DNA of 64,000 nucleotides from Oscheius tipulae. Taxonomy: Eukaryota > Nematoda > Chromadorea > Rhabditida > Rhabditidae. A model generated the notes under the pieces. The model was given only the letters and a program-made list of their open reading frames with translations, was not told the origin of the DNA and did not search any database. Of the stretch, positions 1-10,490 are shown one piece after another; position 1 is the stretch's first letter, and every line of letters begins with the position of its first letter. The stretch covers positions 62,001-126,000 of the forward strand of contig JASJZH010000005.1 of NCBI GenBank assembly GCA_037178975.1, given 5' to 3'. The translations under genes were made by a program, and so were the position numbers.

Positions 1-392
1 AATCGAAGCAACATTAATTCATTATTCAACAACAAGAGACGCGAAAGCGATCAACCGATGAAATCCCCGTTCTTGCTATTCCGAGCAAAAGCCACCCGGT
101 TCACCTTGTGCTGTGCGTTGAGTCCTGTGAACATCAGATAAGCTTTGAGCTGATTCCATTTGATCGAGGAATTCGAAGCGAAGCATCCAATCTGGCGATG
201 AGCCCGATCTCTAATTTTCTTGGGGCGTCCAGGAACTGGTTTGTTTTCGTAGTTCGGATTGCTCAAGAAATGTCCAATAGAGCTTTTGTTTCTTCCTAAC
301 TACTTTGCAATTTGGATGTTTGAATGTCCAGCAATCTAGATTGCACAAATTAAGGCTTGTTCCTCAAGAGAAAGTCGACAAACCGACGGCAT
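1..392 (-). pseudogene. Tc1/mariner-type transposase fragment, broken
   Basis: The minus strand from the ATG at 392 reads as the N-terminal DNA-binding part of a Tc1/mariner transposase. A first helix-turn-helix is followed by the linker motif GRPKKI and a second helix-turn-helix beginning DRAHRQI, the usual order in this superfamily. Two TAG codons interrupt the frame in the first helix-turn-helix (near 335 and 302) and a TGA follows GDFIG near 48, so the copy cannot make an intact enzyme. The catalytic DDE/D part would lie beyond the left edge and is not visible. Family assignment rests on the linker motif and helix pattern. Confidence 0.75.
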
Positions 393-1654
393 AATAACGA
401 AGAAGAGTAAAAACATTAACTTCGAAACGTTTTAACATTTCTACTTTTTTTTCTTTTTCTCCCCAGCAGACTTGGATAAGGGTCAAAAAAATTTTCTAGG
501 GGTTTTGAAGCATGAAAAATCGTTTGGGAATAGACCCAGATGTCTAAAATGCTTCTTGACCCTTCTACTGCAAAAAAGTGGGGAGTTGCCAAACTTTTGC
601 ACATGAGTATATATAGGACTTGGTTCCGGCAGTCAGAGTTCATGGAAGGGATAATGGTCTGAGTAACAATGGTTTCCGTCAAATGACTGAACAGTGATTA
701 CAACAGTCTCTTGATTGAGCTCACATGCATTTGCCCTTGCGAGAGGAGTGTTCTCTGTCACAGTCGCATCTCATGCAGTCTCCTCCTTTGGGAACGATGC
801 AGATTCCATTGGGTGGGGCACAGATTCCATTGGGTGGGACACAGACTGGTCGAAAAGTGTACCCAGAGCCTCAGAGGCAATGTCGAAGCCGTTCATTTAG
901 CAAACTTCGATTTGTACTGGCTACAACGCTGGAGGCCCGTATTGAAATAGTCTGCAAGCCCCGTGATAGTTTCTTCACAAGGATTATCCTTTTGCGCCGT
1001 GTCCTCTCCAAGTTTAATAAAACGGACAATATAGCCGTTCCCTGTAAGATTATCAGACAAGTTTTGCTGATTGAGAACTTTGGTGGGGGTACAGATATCA
1101 TAGCAGAAGAGACCCGTAAAAAACAGAACGACTCCACCCTTATTTCTTTGGGATTTGATGCTTGGACAACTTTTCTAAAAAAAACAGTGTATTGATTCGA
1201 CTCAAAAAAGGGTTACCAAGGCATTGAACATGCGCATGACCTCTCGATCCTCATTTTCCGGAGCCTGATACAAGATACAGTTTATGGTCAGATTGTCAAA
1301 ACGGTTATTGATGACCCAGTTTTTGATCTGACCGTCTCTTACTCGAACACTTCACTCGCACTACACCATTAGATCATTGTTACTGGAAGACATTGAAGCT
1401 ATCGGACAAGAATTTGGCTGAAAAATAGCTTGGTGCCTTTAATATCCCCACTTACAAGGTTTTGTGCAAAATGCATGAAGTCGAGAAAGCACAAGAAGCG
1501 AACCATTTTTGGACGGACCTGGATAATGAAGTCACTTTTCTTCCCGACCATAATCTCCCGATAAAAGTCTCTCCAAGAGATTACAGCAGAAAACAGGGAC
1601 TCTTTGCGAAGATTCATTATGAAAGAGTCTCAATTATTATTGATCGTCAACCGT
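393..1654. other. Spacer with no recognisable gene
   Basis: I see no convincing gene. There is a short tandem repeat of a 19-base unit (gattccattgggtgggrca) at 802-845 and an open frame at 725-1195 on the plus strand, but that frame has no recognisable motif and no supporting splice signals. The spacer separates the transposase remnant from the 3' end of the Gln-rich gene. Confidence 0.4.
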
Positions 1655-3329
1655 CTAATGAGGAGGATTCATGGGAGCCTCGCGGTGGTGCATGGAGTGA
1701 CGCTGAATGCGGCTGGGCTGCTTGTTCTCAATCTGACTCTGTCCCTTCTCCAGTCCCTGCTGCCTCTGGACATCGCGCTGTTGTCTCTGTCCCTCAAGTG
1801 GCTGGACGTTCTGTTTCTGTTGGCTGTCTCTCTGTTGACGCTGTCCCTGCTCAATCTGTCCCTTGCCCTGCTCGAACTGGCCTTGACCCTTCTGGACATC
1901 TCTCTGTTGACGCTGTCCCTGCTGCTGTCCCTCAAGATGAGCCTGGCCCTTCTCCTCCAAGGTAGACTGCTGTTTCTCAGTGCCTCTCTGCTGTCTCTGT
2001 CCCTCCAGACCCTGCTTGGCAGGCTCAATGTTGCTCTGCTGCTTCTGGATGTCTCTCTGTTGACGCTGTCCCTCCAGCTGCTGTTTCCCCTGCTCGAGAC
2101 TGCTCTGTTGTCCCTTGTGCATCACATCTCTCTGCTGTCTCTGTGCCTCCAGATTCTGCTTTCCCTGCTCGAAATTCTGGGCATCTCTTTGAGGACGACG
2201 GTTTTCCTCCAGATTGGACTTGCCCTGCTCGAACTGTCCCTGCTTTTCAGTATCTCTCTGCTGACGGTGTTGCTGTCCCTGCTCGATCTGCTGCTTGCTC
2301 TGTCCCTCCTCAACCTGGTGTTTTCCCTCATTCAGGACAGCTCTATGGATTCGGCTCTGCTGTCCCTGCAGCTGTTGCTGTTTTCCTGTTCCAGCAGCTC
2401 TCTGTTGACGTCCCGACTCCAAGGTGGACTGCTTTCCAGTCTGCTCGATCTGATGTTGCTTCTGGATATCTCTCTGTTGACGTTGACCCTGTTGTCCCTG
2501 TTCGAACTGGCCCTGACCCTTTTGGACGTCTCTCTGTTGACGCTGTCCCTGCTCAATCTGTCCCTTGCCCTGCTCGAACTGGCCTTGACCCTTCTGGACA
2601 TCTCTCTGTTGACGCTGTCCCTGCTGCTGTCCCTCAAGGTGAGCCTGGCCCTTCTCTTCTAAGGTAGACTGCTGTTTCTCAGTGCCTCTCTGCTGTCTCT
2701 GTCCTTCCAGACCCTGCTTGACCGGCTCGATGTTGCTCTGCTGCTTCTGGGTGTCTCTCTGTTGACGTTGCCCCTCCAAGCTGGGCTGTTTGCCTTGTTC
2801 AAAGGTCGACTGCTTCTGAATGTCTCTCTGCTGAAGATTGTGCTTGCCCTGCTCGAACTGGCTCTGGCCCTTCTGGACGTCTCTCTGTTGACGCTGTCCC
2901 GCGAAAGTGGACTGTTTGCCAGCTTCCATTCCCTGCTTCTCCACATCTCTCTGCTGACGCTGGCCCTCCAGATTCGTCTGCTTTCCCTGCTCCAGATTAC
3001 TTTGCTGTTTCTCGGTGTCTCTCTGCTGGCGTCCTTGTTCGAAGCCGGCTTGACTCTTTCCAGACTCGACGTTGGACTGTTGCTTAGCTTCCAAGCTGCT
3101 CTTTCCCTCTGGCATCACCTCTCGCTGCTGTCTCTCAACCTGTGACTGGCCATGTTGACCTCCGAAACCGCTGAAATATACTGTCATAAATGGATGACAA
3201 AGAGGCAGAGAGACAGAGTGACAGAGATACAAAAAGACAGAGTTAGAGAGACAGAGACAGTGACAGTACAACCCACGCTTGAGTGGCACAGGCAGTGCCG
3301 ACCAGAAGAAGTAGTATGAAGTTGCGCAT
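1655..3329 (-). CDS. Secreted glutamine-rich repeat protein (about 522 aa)
   Basis: Two exons: 3329-3277 and 3170-1655, joined in frame across a 106-bp intron (donor gtgggt, acceptor tatatttcag). Exon 1 encodes a classic signal peptide, MRNFILLLLVGTACATQA, so the protein should enter the secretory pathway. The rest is low-complexity and strongly hydrophilic: about twenty imperfect copies of a roughly 20-24-residue unit with the recurring core QRQQRD(V/I/T)QK followed by FEQGK or LEGQ. It contains no cysteine-rich or enzymatic domain. The DNA shows recent internal duplication: the block at about 1760-2065 is nearly the same as 2460-2765. A TATA box lies about 40 bp upstream of the ATG. I do not recognise a family. 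A structural, adhesive or matrix role is a guess from composition only. The opposite strand is also open over 1 kb as a mirror of the repeat. Confidence 0.8.
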
Positions 3330-3367
3330 CTTGAGTGGAATGCTGACCATCTGCCATCGCCATCATC

Positions 3368-3374
3368 TTTTATA
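3368..3374 (-). promoter_or_regulatory. TATA box of the Gln-rich secreted protein gene
   Basis: The minus strand reads GTATAAAAG here, 39 bases before the chosen start codon at 3329. Position and sequence fit a core promoter and support that start. Confidence 0.6.
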
Positions 3375-3815
3375 CAGCTACCATTTTACAGCAAAAATGA
3401 GGCCAAAATAGCCCGGCCCCCTTGTTTTCCTTCCCCGCCCCCACCTTGTTTACTCCAAAGGGAGGCTCCCATTCTGTCCAAAACCAGTAGAATCTTGTAG
3501 CGTAAATAGAGGTGATGAAGAGTTATCCTTGAACTTGGGGACGACAGAGAGATCTCTTTATTTTCTCTGCAAAACTTTGGACAAAATAGTCCTCGGGTGT
3601 AACACCCTCAGTACGGGGAACCCTCTCGTTTCATGGATAACCTCTTTTTTCTGTCAACATCAACTTGTTCGTCCAATTGATAACAGGTTTTATCAAAAAG
3701 AGAGAAAAACAAAGGAAAGTGAAAAAAGATATCTGAAGTCAAGAACAGTTTCTGTCTGTCGTGGCTTTACAACCAAAACAGTACATTTTATTATGCATTT
3801 TTCAGAGATCTTTTT

Positions 3816-5673
3816 CTAACTGCAATCGAAAAACCCGCAACTTTTTGTCCGTAGATCTCGTGGCAAATTGAAAAGAGAATGGATGCCACCTGAAACTTGA
3901 AAAGTATGCAACTTGTTATCGACGTACCGTAATCCAGTGACCTTGTTGAGTTTGATGACTTCCTTTGCCGGAAAAGGTATGGGACTCAAGCAAAACTCAT
4001 TCATGTTGACCATACTGAGCCTGGATTTGACTATTTTTGAAACCCAAACGGAAATTTACTTTTCCTCGTCAGCAACAGCTAAATATTTCTGCTTTGGCGA
4101 AAATCCCAAAGCTCCAATGTTTCCATCGATAATTTTCTTTCTGAAACGATTAATGTTTCTCTATCACGCTTCGTCTTCTTCTGATCTATTCTTACTTTGT
4201 GATCAACTTTTTCGACTGGATGTCGTAAAATTCTGCTTGACCAGTATCTGATGCCAAGACTAGAAGTCTGGCTGTAGCATCGACAGAAAAGATTGACCGG
4301 TCTGAACAGTATGAGTACGCAGCAAAAAGACATATACACTGTTTCCGTGTCTCTTTCCGAAAGTCGCAACGGCCTGTGGCTTCCGTATGTCCCAGAGGAC
4401 GACCTCTCCGTCGAGGGTTCCAGCCATGAGCATGCAGCCGCTCCAAGAGTGTAGAGATGTGAAGGTGGCTGAAAAACAGATGTTTTTCCGTAGTTGGGTC
4501 TCTCGCATTTCGAGTCGAAGTTCCTGAAAAGACCGCCGCTTTCCACGTCATGAACCCGAATTCCTCGCCTTCCTCCAACTAGAAGAAGACTCTGTCTGCT
4601 TCTTTGGTCTTCAAGGAAGCTCACGCAGAGGGAACGATCTCGCGTTTGTAACTGGGAAAATGGGCCTGAAAATAGTGAAAATCTGCTTTCTGTATAGCAA
4701 TATTTTGCTACGTTTTCAACTGTTTTGTGGCCACGCTACAGAATCAGGTCGCTCTCAGTAACAACAACAAGACAATAGGAAACTTGTTTCAAGGCCAGTG
4801 GGAAAAAATTGACGTCAACACTACTGGTAGGAAGAAAAATGTAGAGATAAACAGAAACGGAGATAATAGAGTTAAGCCGACCGTGTACAGCAATCCCCAA
4901 AAGAATCACAGGAAGCGCAAAACAAAAAAACTTTCGTGGAGAAGGGTTTGGGCCCAAATCCTTTGATTACTAGACAAGTATGTTAACCACTCGGCCAATC
5001 GGTAGAATTCTTCCGAGACGGTACGGTAGCGCCCGTTTTTATTATTTGGCTTCCAAACGTCACCGAGGGTTGGTTCAATCCCCACCGATGTCAAAACGTT
5101 CGGGTTTTCACTTTTTATGGTTTTTGAGGACGCTGAATACGAATCTGCTTTTTTGCTAGAAATGTATGAGAAACAGAGAAATAGAAAAAACACACAGAGA
5201 CAGGAAGATAAGGGGACAGAGAGACAAAGAGACAGAGGGGCAGAGACAACTTTCACTATTCCTTCTACAAAAACTCCTTACCGAACAGTCCATTATTCCC
5301 AATCTCCCCCAATGTCACATCATCGACCCCGAACGAAGTTGAGGCGAAAACATTAGCTGACAAGTTCGTAGCCACATCAGATATCCTCGTTTCCTGAGAG
5401 ATGACAGTCTTGCTGACTGCTCTCGGCCCATTTCTAAGGATTTGTGATCACGTGAAAATCATAATACTCACTCCAAAATACTGAGATGGTGCAATTTGCC
5501 TTGAAGGTCACCCAGGAGAATTGATCCACTGGGAGTATAGCATAACGCTGTCAAGGAATCAGGAAACTCCAAGGGATTTACCGGAAACGTGACCTATAAA
5601 ATTATGTCAAAAAATATAACAACAGGAAAACCTGATGGAATTGTTTGCCGATTCGGTCAAAATCGTTTGGCAT
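3816..5673 (-). CDS. WD40-repeat protein (322 aa)
   Basis: Eight exons close exactly in frame: 5673-5632, 5593-5472, 5433-5282, 4665-4534, 4468-4340, 4301-4196, 4140-4060, 4020-3816 (969 bp). Typical beta-propeller blades are visible: ALCYTPSGSILLGDLQGKLH, SLLLVGGRRGIRVHDVESG, LMAGTLDGEVVLWDIRKPQ, LVLASDTGQAEFYDIQ and GALGFSPKQKYLAVADEE. The repeats run through nearly the whole protein, which is about the size of a single seven-bladed propeller, so it is probably a scaffold without other domains. I cannot assign it to one WD40 subfamily. Introns are 38 to about 67 bp except the third, about 616 bp, which contains a tRNA-like repeat. The ATG lies 24 bases after a good acceptor motif (ctcgttccag), so an upstream or trans-spliced leader is possible. 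Confidence 0.85.
4955..5150. repeat. Head-to-head tRNA-like dispersed repeat, copy 1
   Basis: The left half, read on the minus strand, has an A-box-like TTGGCCGAGTGG and the right half, read on plus, has a B-box-like GGTTGGTTCAATCCCC. Between them is the conserved joint ttccgagacggtacgg. The right border carries the shared terminal motif acgctgaatacga. It lies in the third intron of the WD40 gene. Confidence 0.6.
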
Positions 5674-5679
5674 GCTGGC

Positions 5680-6578
5680 AGTTGCAGCAGGAGGTGGCCA
5701 GCTGGAACGAGAGCGAGAAAGTTTTGGAGGTCAAGGTGGAAAAATTAGCACGATGACTTGAAAACTCACAGTTCTGGGATAAGTTTCATGCAGAAAGGGA
5801 GAGGTGAACAAAAAGAGAGACTGTTTGAACTAAGCGAGACAGCTCATGTGTTGAAATGAGTAAATATTGACTGTATTGTGTCCGAGAATTGGAGGAAATG
5901 AATCAGATTATGTGATCGACAGAGTTGGGAAGCTGAAAAGCGAGAAGTTCTGACTACAGGCAACATAAAGGATAACATCCGTCATTGACCAGATGCGGCA
6001 GCGCCCGGGAGGTGAATCACCCATTTTTAGTCGTAGCACGGTGGACAAATGATGATAGTTCTATGACAGAGACAGAGATGATCGTTTCACTGAGTAACTG
6101 GCAAAAAAGTAAAGATTGAAACCTCTTGAGCGAAATCTTCTCTCAAATGGAATCAAAGAAGACTTCAGGAAATGAGAGGGAAATTGGTGGGTCTATTCGA
6201 ATGAAAAAATAGAAATGTCAAAAGACCATGTGAAAATTGGCATGAGTTGCAGAGGAAGCGGATATATAGGCATGACAGACTGTCTCTCTTCCGATAATAA
6301 CTCTCTCTCTCCTTCGTAATTTCTTAAGCGCGCCCCGTCCGGCCATCTCTACCCACTATATAATCGCCTTCTGACGCCTCTTAAGACGATTGGTCGGATT
6401 AGCTAAAAAATCCATTTCCTAGGAAAGAAAACACTCAAAAAAAAATCTTTATTGACGAAAAACAGTCTAAAGCAGGGAGCAAATCTTGGGAGTAACAAGC
6501 GATAGGGGCAGATTTATAGAGAAGGGTTTAAAGTTGTTGGGCAGTGGGGTAAGCGTCGTTTTGGGAGTAGTCAGGCCA
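5680..6578. other. Spacer between WD40 gene and heat-shock gene
   Basis: No gene recognised in about 900 bp between the WD40 start and the 3' end of the small heat-shock protein gene. It contains short CTCTCT tracts near 6280-6320 and nothing else that I can name. Confidence 0.4.
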
Positions 6579-7972
6579 TTAGTAAGTCTTCTTCAGTATT
6601 TGGACACTGCGAACGCTTTCAGTTCCTCTGGGAGAGGCACCGTTCTTCAGGATTCCGGTGGTAGATGAGGCTGGGGAGTCGACACGGTATCCTGGAAATC
6701 ATTGGTTTTTTCTTTGTCTCTATGTCACTCTCTCACAGTTTTTCTGTCTCTCTGTTTCTTTCTCTGCCTCTCTGTCTCTGTCTTCCCTGACTCTCACCTC
6801 GTCCATCGGACTGATATCCATCTCTGTATTCCTGACGAGAAGCACTACGGCTGCTGCTCTCGCGGACTTCAGCTCCACGTGACTGGGAACGGAATCCTGC
6901 AAAAATCCAATTGATGTCGGTCAACAAGAATCAAAGCAAGAGTTTGTTAACCAAAAACCATTGTTAGTGATCTTAAAAAGCAACTGAAAGTCATCGCATG
7001 CAGTGTTTCTTGCTCGGCCCGGGAATCCAAATTGAGGGAGTGGACATGTTACGCACTGCGGGGATAGCTGCTGTGCTGATGTCGACCTTTCTCGAACTTG
7101 TCGCGAATCTCATTGAAGATGCCTCTTCCTGGTGAGCGTTGTTCTGCACAGAAAAGTATTGGTTAGTTTACCCAAAAGCTCCGGAAAAAAGTTGAAATCT
7201 TACCATCGCGATCGTAGGAACCACGACGATCTCCGCCATTGGTATAAGCACGATTCTCGTTAGCCATTGTGACCTCGTGAGGAGAGTTTAGACGGGATCG
7301 GGACTCACTACGGCGGTAGCTGAAACAGTGAATGATTTCGGAATTTGAAAACATGGAGAGACAGAAAAACAGAGACGTACCTATAGCTGTGAGTGGTATA
7401 TCCATCATCCGGACTCAGAAGATCACGATCTCTACCATAATCCTTCTCCCTGATTTCATCTCGAATATCACGAAGTCCTCCACGACTCTCAGATCTGGAC
7501 TGGGAGTGTGAATGGTTGTACTCTCTCTGCTCTCCGCGACTCTCCCTTCCATAATCCGTATTGATGCGAATCTCTCGACCACGGTCTTCTCCAGTGTTCA
7601 CGTGGATTGGAGAAGCATGCGACGAGTAGGCAGAGTCACGTCCTCTTGGAGAGGAGTGATAAGAACGACTGGGTCCCTCGATCGGAATCATACGCTCTCT
7701 TCCTGTCAGTGCCTGATGGCGACGCGGAGCTTCTACAGTCAGTCGACCCTGAATTAGATGTTTTTCGATCTCTATTGTCTACTCACTCTGGCATCGATGC
7801 TGCTTTGGACCTGGTGAATATCGACGTCGGTCGGGAGCTGGTACTTTCGGACAAAGTACATCTTGGTGAAGTTGTCCCGGTCCTTGACGTCTTCGTGCCG
7901 GCCCTCAATCATCAGAGTATCGTCAAGGGTCTTGACCTGCAAAAATCTGACTTTAGTCATTCTCTCTCTCTA

Positions 7973-8023
<51 letters not shown>

Positions 8024-9046
8024 ATCTATGTCTCTCTGTATTACCTGAATCTCTTCCGGTTTGAACTGGTAGCAGTCTATATCCACAGCAAAGCGTCGCT
8101 CATCATTGGTGATGTTCGAATGGACATCGATTCCGTCCTAAACATCCAAAATACATGAAAAACGGATAGAAGTACCTTGAAAATCGGCTCGGCCCATCGA
8201 GGATAAATATCCATCCAGAATGGGTCGTTGCGCCAGTTGCGATCGAGACGATCCAAATGAGTTGTCATCTGAAAAAGAGGCAAAACTGGTAATTTTCACG
8301 GGAAAAATGTTTGCTGAAAGCTACTCGAGAGGGTGGCTATTTGTCATGGCAGAACTCTCTCTCTCTCTCTTTTCAGGACTTGGGCAAACAGCGTCTGCCA
8401 TTTCTGGCCTAAGACCTCCTGGAGTTCCGATTTGCGATGATCGATTTGCAAAAAAGGGGAAAACTCACTCTTGGCATGACAGCATCCATCCGGGGCCAAT
8501 CCACAGGCCAGTCTTTCCACCAGTTGTCAGGCTCGCGGTAGAACTGGAATCAAAAATGACAAGGGTTCAAAAAGAGTTAGGCTGTAGAAAATACTCTGGC
8601 TAGTATTCAAATGTGTTGGCAGTTTACGATCTGACTGCCCCGGGAGTTGGTTCGTGAGACCGGATTGAGAGTATAATGGCCCGGGCTGTCCATAACAGGT
8701 ATTCTGTTCCCTCTCTTCGCGTGGTCACGTTAATCATCCTCTCTCACAGCATTTCCAAACTACCTTCAGTTTTGTCCTTGAATTAAAAGAGAAAAACAGA
8801 AAAGGGAGGGTGACAGAGTGGCAGTGAGATAGAGAGACAGAAGGACAGAAAGACAGTGACAGAGTGTCAGAGGTTCATAGAGATAGAGACAGAGAGTCTT
8901 ACCCTCCCCATCATTTCTCTCGGCTGAGGCCAGTCCTTAGGCCAGTCGTGCCAACCATCTAGCCAGTCGTCCTTTCCCCACCAGGAGTCCCGATGACGGG
9001 TCATCGGGAGGCGATCATCAAACCAGCGACGAGTAGCTACGGCCAT
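6579..9046 (-). CDS. Large HSP20 / alpha-crystallin domain protein (445 aa)
   Basis: Ten exons close in frame: 9046-8903, 8543-8469, 8268-8176, 8137-8045, 7936-7787, 7748-7381, 7319-7204, 7143-7057, 6896-6798, 6691-6579. Residues 1-104 are extraordinarily rich in Trp, Asp and Pro (WHDWPKDWPQP, WWKDWPVDWPR). The alpha-crystallin domain spans about 108-195: RRFAVDIDCYQFKPEEIQ, then VKTLDDTLMIEGRHED, FVRKYQLPTDVDIHQVQSS and ending with the family hallmark GRLTVEAPR. The remaining 250 residues are an Arg/Ser/Tyr-rich, probably disordered tail. Small heat-shock proteins are ATP-independent holdases that bind unfolding proteins. At more than twice the usual length this resembles the long nematode type such as HSP-43, which I name only as a possible relative. 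The ATG follows TTTCAG directly, suggesting a trans-splice site or a noncoding first exon. Confidence 0.9.
7977..8020. repeat. (TA)n microsatellite
   Basis: About 22 uninterrupted TA units inside the fourth intron of the HSP20 gene. Confidence 0.9.
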
Positions 9047-9602
9047 CTGAAACTGGTCTTTTGTCGGAAAGAGCAGAGAATGAGAGAGCACCTCACTGAA
9101 AGGACTGAAAGTTAGGTAACAAACTGGTTCTATTCTACTGTTTGGGGGCCGCGCCCAAAGATTTCTCTAGAAAGAATGGACTTTAGATCTTTGAACGCTG
9201 GAATTGAACTGACCTCATCCTTTCTGCTCTCTTCCTTCTCAAAATAGCGATAGGGTCGATGCATTTTTGTGCGAGCAGCCAATTTCAGGGAATCGATTCC
9301 CCCTTATATGTATCTACACGTCGACAATGGGACAAAACATCCGCTGGCGCTGCGGAGCGAAATATTGGCAAGATGAGTCAACTTTTGGCGCGCACATTCC
9401 TTTCAAATAGTGAAATGCCATTTCCTGACATTTGAATAAGAAGAATTTGACATGGGATGGTAAACAGAACTTCTTGAGGTCACACACAGTTTTTGGCCTC
9501 GGCAAACAGATGTTTTTGTTCCGTGGAGAGATTCGGTTTCAGAGAGAAAGTTTTCAAGGAGGGAATTAATGGTCTATGCTCCACTGTCTACCCGGAGACA
9601 CC

Positions 9603-9639
9603 TTTTATAGCCTTGTCAAGTTTTCTCCATTTTCGGGAA
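9603..9639 (-). promoter_or_regulatory. TATA box and heat-shock-element-like palindrome of the HSP20 gene
   Basis: Minus-strand CTATAAAAGG at 9610-9601 is a strong TATA box. About 25 bp further upstream, at 9632-9639, lies TTCGGGAA, that is TTC-nn-GAA, a two-unit heat-shock-element palindrome; a further TTC is ten bases away. GAA-rich sequence is also present near 9720-9740. The arrangement fits heat-inducible transcription starting near 9575, with a 5' exon or leader joined to the acceptor at 9047. A full three-unit element is not obvious, so heat regulation is an inference. Confidence 0.5.
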
Positions 9640-9659
9640 GGGGCGTTACCCTGACGGGT

Positions 9660-10490
9660 TATGACTCAATCAGGGGGTCGGTGCGCGGACATGACTTTAC
9701 ACTCGACCAACGCCCATGTTCCGAAAGGAAGGAAATTTGAAGACGGATCGAGAACAAGAGATGAGGCACCATGATGAGTCAGATACTCAAGAGGGTGTCC
9801 GGTAGACATGACTTCTTTAAGTATAATCTTCTCTCTCTCTCTTCCTCTTCCATCAAACCTTTCTCTTCCGTTTACTTTACCCTACTCCAATCAGACCTTT
9901 GCAGGCAATGGCTGTCCAAACACCAACCAGTTGTGTTGACTCACAAACAGTTTTCCCAATATCTTCGAAATGAACAGACGTTCGTTCGCGTCTGTGTCTG
10001 AATCATAAAAGAACCTCGTCAACTGCCTCTATGCACGCTACTGATTCATATCCAGGAAGCCATGATCAATTCGAATACCAATGAAATCACGGAAATAGTT
10101 GGGCCAAAGTTTTTCGCTCCACTCCGCCTCCATGATTCCCGGCACCTAATCCTCTACTTGAGTGGGACCATGAGTCGACACTTAACCCGCAGTCGTTTTG
10201 CAGAAATCGTAAGTACTAACTGGTGATATAGATAAGCGTAAAACAGCTTTTTTTTCAGTGAGATGTCTGTTCATTGAAGAGTTTTGCTCTCATTCCTTGC
10301 TATACTTCTTCAACGAGTTTTTCGTCTGGAGGTGGTGGCTTGATCTTTCAATATTAAAACTTCATGGTATCATCATTCTGTACAAGAGAAGCACCGAAAA
10401 GGGTTTACGTCATGTCTTCAAATTAAATAGGAGCAGAAACCGGTATGGAATGGAAGGGGGAGGAGAATGATAGGAAGAGGGATCAAAAAG
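9660..10490. other. Spacer with a partial copy of the next gene's last exon
   Basis: Between the HSP20 promoter and the GEF stop codon there is no gene I would defend. A 49-codon frame starting at 10062 on the plus strand ends at a donor-like gtaagta but joins only to a stop. At about 10295-10347 the sequence repeats, with few changes, the stretch 10485-10538 that encodes the C-terminal PPPDEELVEEV of the neighbouring GEF, so this is a short nearby duplication. Confidence 0.5.

Noticed and set aside
1604-2662. Open frame of 352 codons on the plus strand, Leu/Ser-rich
   Set aside because: It is the mirror of the Gln-rich repeat gene. Repeats without stops on one strand often lack them on the other, and there is no start context, signal peptide or domain.
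9771-10240. Short frames that might form a small plus-strand gene near the HSP20 promoter
   Set aside because: The best frame ends at a donor whose acceptor leads directly into TGA; no family resemblance.
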